Assembly: GCF_024345535.1 (NCBI RefSeq)
Contig: NZ_JAGQBH010000001.1
Span: 62,001-126,000, forward strand
Reading direction: 5' to 3'
Source of the DNA: Cyanobium sp. N.Huapi 1H5
GTDB lineage: Bacteria; Cyanobacteriota; Cyanobacteriia; PCC-6307; Cyanobiaceae
Length of the DNA stretch: 64,000 nucleotides
Positions 60,558 through 64,000 of the stretch are shown in pieces (position 1 is the first letter of the stretch; each line of letters begins with the position of its first letter). The notes under the pieces are model-generated. The model worked only from the letters and a program-made list of their open reading frames with translations, made no database searches and was not told the DNA's origin. The position numbers were made by a program, and so were the translations under genes.

Positions 60558-61955
60558 CTACTTGCCGATGCAGAAGCGGGCGAAGATCCGCTCCAGCACC
60601 GCCTCGCTCACCTCCTCGCCGGTGATCGCGCCGAGGCCGGCGATGGCGCCGCGCAGGTCGATGGTCCAGAAGTCCCAGGGCAGACCCAGCGCGGCGGTCT
60701 CCAGCGACCGCTCCAGGCTGGTGGCCGCCACCGCCGCCAGCTCCCGCTGCCGGCCGTTGAGGGCCACCTGCAGCCCCTGGATTTCGGCGGCGCCGCAGAG
60801 GCCCAGCAGGGCCGCCACCAGGCCGTCGCGGCCCGCGCCGGTGAGGGCGCTGATGCGCACCAGGGGCGCCTCGGCCGGCACGGACGGGACGGCGGCGGCG
60901 GCCGCCCCAGCCGGCAGGGCATCGAGCTTGTTGCCCACCAGCAGCAGGGGCACCCCCTCGGGCACCAGCGCCTGCAGCTCCTGGTCGGCGGCGGTCCAGC
61001 CGGCCAGCAGGTCGAAGAGCAGCAACACCGCGTCGGCCGCCGCCAGGGCCTGGCGGCTGCGTTCGATGCCCAGCAGCTCCACCCGGTCGTCCGTGGGCCG
61101 GATTCCGGCGGTGTCGAGCAGGGTGAGGGGCACCCCGTCGAGCACCAGGTCGCTTTCCAGCAGGTCGCGGGTGGTGCCCGGCAGGTCGGTGACGATGGCC
61201 CGCTCGCGGCGGCTGAGCAGGTTGAGCAGGCTTGACTTGCCCACGTTGGGCCGGCCGACGATGGCCACCCGCAGGCCCTCGCGCAGCAGCTCCCCCTGGC
61301 GCGATTCGGCCACCAGCCGCTCCAGCTCGCCCCGCACCGCCTCCAGTTCGGCCCGCACCAGCGTCCCGTCGAGGGGGGGCAGGTCCTCCTCGAAGTCGAC
61401 CCGGGCCTCCAGCTCGGCCAGCTGGTCGAGCAGGCGCTCCCGCAGGCCGCCGATGCGGCGCTGCAGGCCGCCGTCGATGCCGGCGATGGCCAGGTCGGCC
61501 GCCCGGCGGCTGCGGGCGGCGACCATCTCGGCGATCGCCTCGGCGCGGGTGAGGTCGAGGCGTCCGTTGAGGAAGGCCCGCTGGCTGAACTCCCCCGGGC
61601 CGGCCAGGCGGGCACCGGCGGCCAGCACCAGCTCCAGCACCCGCCGCACGGCGACCAGGCCCCCGTGGCAGTGGAACTCCACCACGTCTTCGCGGGTGAA
61701 GCTGCGGGGGGCCCGCATCAGCAGCAGCAGGGCCTCATCCACCCGCCGGCCATCGGCCGGATCCACCACATGGCCGTAGAGCACCCGGTGGCTCTCCCAG
61801 GCCTGGGCGCCGGGGGCCACGAACAGGCGCCGGCCGATCGCCTCGGCCTGCGGGCCCGAGAGACGCACGATCGCCACGCTGCCGGCCCCGGCCGCGACGG
61901 CGGTGGCGATGGCGGCGATGGTGTCGCCCGGGAGCGGGGGGGTGGGGGGAATCAA
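60558..61955 (-). CDS. mnmE: tRNA uridine-5-carboxymethylaminomethyl GTPase
   Basis: MnmE with MnmG modifies the wobble uridine of several tRNAs. The 465-residue protein has the formyl-THF-binding N-terminal domain (GDTIAAIATAVAAGAGSVAI), a helical domain, and the G domain inserted with GRPNVGKSSLLN, DLPGTTRD, DTAG and NKLD. It ends FCIGK, the catalytic Cys motif. The start is a TTG overlapping the EamA stop (TTGA at 61952-61955). Confidence 0.97.
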   Translation of the reverse strand: MIPPTPPLPGDTIAAIATAVAAGAGSVAIVRLSGPQAEAIGRRLFVAPGAQAWESHRVLYGHVVDPADGRRVDEALLLLMRAPRSFTREDVVEFHCHGGLVAVRRVLELVLAAGARLAGPGEFSQRAFLNGRLDLTRAEAIAEMVAARSRRAADLAIAGIDGGLQRRIGGLRERLLDQLAELEARVDFEEDLPPLDGTLVRAELEAVRGELERLVAESRQGELLREGLRVAIVGRPNVGKSSLLNLLSRRERAIVTDLPGTTRDLLESDLVLDGVPLTLLDTAGIRPTDDRVELLGIERSRQALAAADAVLLLFDLLAGWTAADQELQALVPEGVPLLLVGNKLDALPAGAAAAAVPSVPAEAPLVRISALTGAGRDGLVAALLGLCGAAEIQGLQVALNGRQRELAAVAATSLERSLETAALGLPWDFWTIDLRGAIAGLGAITGEEVSEAVLERIFARFCIGK

Positions 61956-62878
61956 GACGGGGAGGGGCTGGGGCCGCTCAGATGGCGCTGAAGGACACCC
62001 AGCAGGATCAGCCCGAGGCTGGCGAGAACGCCGGGCGTGAGCGGTTCGTGCAGGAAGGCCGCGGCCGTGAGCACCGTGACCACCACACTGGCGCTGCCGG
62101 CGAAGGCCACCTGGGTGACGCTGAAGCGGGCGGTGCTCAGCTGGCGCAGGATCTCCGTCCCCAGGCTGAGGGTGAGGCCGTAGATGACGATCACACCGAT
62201 CACCCACCAGAGCTGCAGCAGGAAGAAGTGCTGGGGGCCATAGACCAGCAGGGCGATCAGTCCGAACACCAGGGCGCCCACCAGGTTGGTGACACCCCCG
62301 GTGAGGCCGCGGGACAGGTGCTGGGCCACCAGTTGGCGGCGCAGGCAGTTGCGCGTGGCCGTGGCGATCACCGCCAGCAGCGCCCACAGCAGTCCCGGCA
62401 GCTGATCCATCCCCATGCCGAGGCCGGAGCCGAAGACCCTGCCGACCACCAGGCCCGCCAGGATCAGGGCCAGGCTGAGGGCAAAGCGCTCCGGCAGCCG
62501 TTCCTTCAGCCACCACAGCGCCAGCAGGGCCGAGGCCGGCAGGGTGAGGGAGAACAGCAGGGTCTGGGTGATCACCGCCAGCTGGTCGAGGGCCATGTAG
62601 AAGGCGAGCGGGGCCAGAAAGCAGCCGAGGAACGCATCGGCGGCGATGGCGAGGCGGACCCGGGGCCGGAGGCCGTCGATCTCCCGTCCCACATCCACGG
62701 GCTCCGCGATCAGCAAGGCCAGGCCGATCATCAGCTGCGAAAGGAAAAAGACATTGCAGAAGCTGATCGGATTCTCACCGGCGATGGCGTGGGCCGCCCC
62801 CTGCAGCTGCAGCCCCTTGAGCACCGTGCTGCGCAGGCCCGAAACGACGCTGTAGGCGATCAGGACGAGCGCCGTCAT
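61952..62878 (-). CDS. EamA/DMT-family transporter
   Basis: The 308-residue protein has ten hydrophobic segments in two homologous halves. Each half is a five-helix EamA unit (LAPLAFYMALDQLAVITQTLLFSL in part: APLAFYMALDQLAVITQTLL; second half near LSTARFSVTQVAFAGSASVV). Drug/metabolite-type exporters carry varied small molecules; the substrate is unknown. Its ATG overlaps the zeta-like gene's stop (ATGA). Confidence 0.88.
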   Translation of the reverse strand: MTALVLIAYSVVSGLRSTVLKGLQLQGAAHAIAGENPISFCNVFFLSQLMIGLALLIAEPVDVGREIDGLRPRVRLAIAADAFLGCFLAPLAFYMALDQLAVITQTLLFSLTLPASALLALWWLKERLPERFALSLALILAGLVVGRVFGSGLGMGMDQLPGLLWALLAVIATATRNCLRRQLVAQHLSRGLTGGVTNLVGALVFGLIALLVYGPQHFFLLQLWWVIGVIVIYGLTLSLGTEILRQLSTARFSVTQVAFAGSASVVVTVLTAAAFLHEPLTPGVLASLGLILLGVLQRHLSGPSPSPS

Positions 62879-63726
62879 CGCGGCGTGGCGTCGCCGGGCG
62901 GGATGGGCTGGGGCCCGGAGGGGAAGGGCTCGCCTCCCTGCTGCAGCACGCGGCCCGTGAGGCCATCGACCTGCAGATAGCCGTCCGCCCAGCCGGACAG
63001 CATCTCAAAGGTGGCAGGGCCGGTGGCGAAATACCGCCCAATCGCCGCCCGGGAGACATAGCGGCCCATGGCCACATAGCGCTCCAGCACCCTCCTGCGG
63101 CTGAGGGATTCGGGCACGCTGACATGCAGCAGGAACACCCGGTAACCCATCGCCCTGAGCTCCGGAATCAGGCGTCGGTAGCGATCGGCCCGGCTCATGG
63201 TTCCATCGTAAAGAAGGTCGAAACGGCAGGGCCGGCCGATGCCGGCCAGCAGGCGATCCACCAGCACACCGCTCTCGGCCTGGGTGAGATCCGCATTCCA
63301 GCCGCGGTACGCCGGCAGCTGGGCCCGCAAGGCATCGGCATCGATGCGCAGCGTGCCCGGTGCCAGGGCCACCGGCGCATGGGTGCGGAGCCCGGTGGAT
63401 TTCCCCGCCCCCGGGGGGCCGCCGGTGAGGATCGCGATCGGTGACCGGTGCGACACACAGACGGCCTCCTTCTGCGCTGCCGCGATGATGCGCTGCCGCT
63501 CTGAATCAGGACTGCTGATCGGGGCGAAACGGCTCAGGCACTGCTCCAGAAAATCGATCGCCGCCGGCGAGATCTGCGGCGAACCGGAGGGCTCCAGGAT
63601 CTGGCAGCTGGCGGGAAGCGCCTCGGCCGCGGTGGCCCCCGGCAGCGGCACCACCAGGGTGACCAACTCCGCCAGGCCCCAGAGCGGCAGCAGGAGCGAG
63701 GCGTGCCGCACGGCCCATCCGATCAC
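62875..63726 (-). CDS. zeta-toxin-like kinase with N-terminal signal peptide
   Basis: The 283-residue protein has a hydrophobic N-terminus (LLLPLWGLAELVTLVVPLPG) ending TAAEA, so it is probably exported or membrane-anchored. The kinase core has Walker A GGPPGAGKST at 102-111, LRIDADALRAQLPAY, FDLLYDGTMSRADRY and SLSRRRVLERY, the order seen in zeta/PezT toxins, which phosphorylate UDP-GlcNAc. No epsilon-type antitoxin is beside it. An exported ATP-using kinase is unusual. It is coupled to the EamA gene. Confidence 0.82.
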   Translation of the reverse strand: MIGWAVRHASLLLPLWGLAELVTLVVPLPGATAAEALPASCQILEPSGSPQISPAAIDFLEQCLSRFAPISSPDSERQRIIAAAQKEAVCVSHRSPIAILTGGPPGAGKSTGLRTHAPVALAPGTLRIDADALRAQLPAYRGWNADLTQAESGVLVDRLLAGIGRPCRFDLLYDGTMSRADRYRRLIPELRAMGYRVFLLHVSVPESLSRRRVLERYVAMGRYVSRAAIGRYFATGPATFEMLSGWADGYLQVDGLTGRVLQQGGEPFPSGPQPIPPGDATPR

Positions 63727-63883
63727 CCAGGGACGCTAAGCGGGACGCCCCGCCACAGCCACAGCCACGCCCGGGCTGGCCGCCGGGCAGCGGGGGATTC
63801 CCTCCCTTAACGTTTTTGAGGCGTTCGCCACGGCCCTCCGCGGCTGGCCGGATGCCCCACCCTCCGCGCCTGGACCTCCACTT

Positions 63884-64000
63884 CTGGCCCTGCGAACCCT
63901 GAAACGTCGCTTCCGCCAGGCCATCGAATGGGTCTGGCGCCAGGAGGGCAGCCACGGCCAGCGGGCCCGGGGGCTGGCGGCCGGGGTGTTCATGGGCTGC
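63884..64000 (+). CDS. DUF2062 family protein, N-terminal fragment (cut by window edge)
   Basis: The frame running off the right edge reads LALRTLKRRFRQAIEWVWRQ then EGSHGQRARGLAAGVFMGC, the DUF2062 opening pattern. No ATG, GTG or TTG occurs in this frame between the stop at 63737 and the conserved part, so the start is unclear (CTG 63884 is only a candidate). An ATG at 63852 in the other frame stops after 16 codons. A sequence error or rare start codon is possible. Confidence 0.55.
   Translation, partial: MALRTLKRRFRQAIEWVWRQEGSHGQRARGLAAGVFMGC

Overview
The window is chromosome of a high-G+C picocyanobacterium, most likely Cyanobium or a related freshwater/brackish Synechococcus. The evidence is a photosynthetic gene set (chlM for chlorophyll, ndhH of the NDH-1 complex, a phylloquinone block menF/menA/menC/menE plus a DHNA-CoA-type thioesterase), cyanobacterium-specific small families (DUF3285, DUF4079, DUF456, DUF2752), and several HIP1 palindromes (GCGATCGC, for example at 593, 3069 and 61531). 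No rRNA, tRNA, CRISPR array, transposase or replication origin was seen.

Layout. (1) 1-26.7 kb is housekeeping backbone with short or overlapping gene junctions: AI-2E transporter fragment, purE, nagA, chlM, an RluA-type synthase, a LuxR-type response regulator, cysteine desulfurase, rsmH, ndhH, a delta-9-type desaturase, the phylloquinone block, gshB-grxC, a FUSC pair, prfB (with its programmed frameshift), DUF3285-ybeY-dgkA-trpG, an MBL protein and hisC. (2) 26.7-42.9 kb is an accessory island between hisC and argS, with visibly lower G+C in much of it. It holds speG, a vanadium-dependent haloperoxidase, a 1235-aa membrane protein with GlmS-like amidotransferase and SIS domains, a Crp-type regulator, a class III cyclase-ATPase, and a five-gene isoprenoid-type operon (FAD oxidoreductase, 140-aa protein, polyprenyl diphosphate synthase, saccharopine-dehydrogenase-like reductase, acetoacetate-decarboxylase-like protein). 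(3) 44.8-58.8 kb is a second accessory region between argS and nadC. It holds three tandem pairs of a PEP-CTERM-type exported protein with an HpsJ-like membrane protein, a large zinc metalloprotease, and a GrrA/GrrM/GrrP RiPP locus with duplicated grrP-grrA. (4) 58.8-64 kb returns to backbone (nadC, DUF4079, mnmE, start of a DUF2062 gene) interrupted by an EamA transporter and a secreted zeta-toxin-like kinase.

How the parts may work together. In the first island, two near-identical palindromes (TGTCA-N6-TGACA) lie 97-98 bases upstream of the haloperoxidase and of the GlmS-like protein. The second also lies just in front of the Crp-type gene, whose sensor domain keeps cAMP-binding residues and which is followed by a cyclase gene. 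This suggests a local cAMP-type circuit. In the second island two of the three PEP-CTERM genes share an identically spaced 32-base upstream element set at the same distance from the start codon, so they are probably co-regulated cell-surface modules. The Grr locus encodes one radical SAM enzyme that probably serves two repeat-rich precursors.

Most function calls rest on recognisable motifs in the translated sequence. No database search was run, and synteny statements come from memory of picocyanobacterial genomes.
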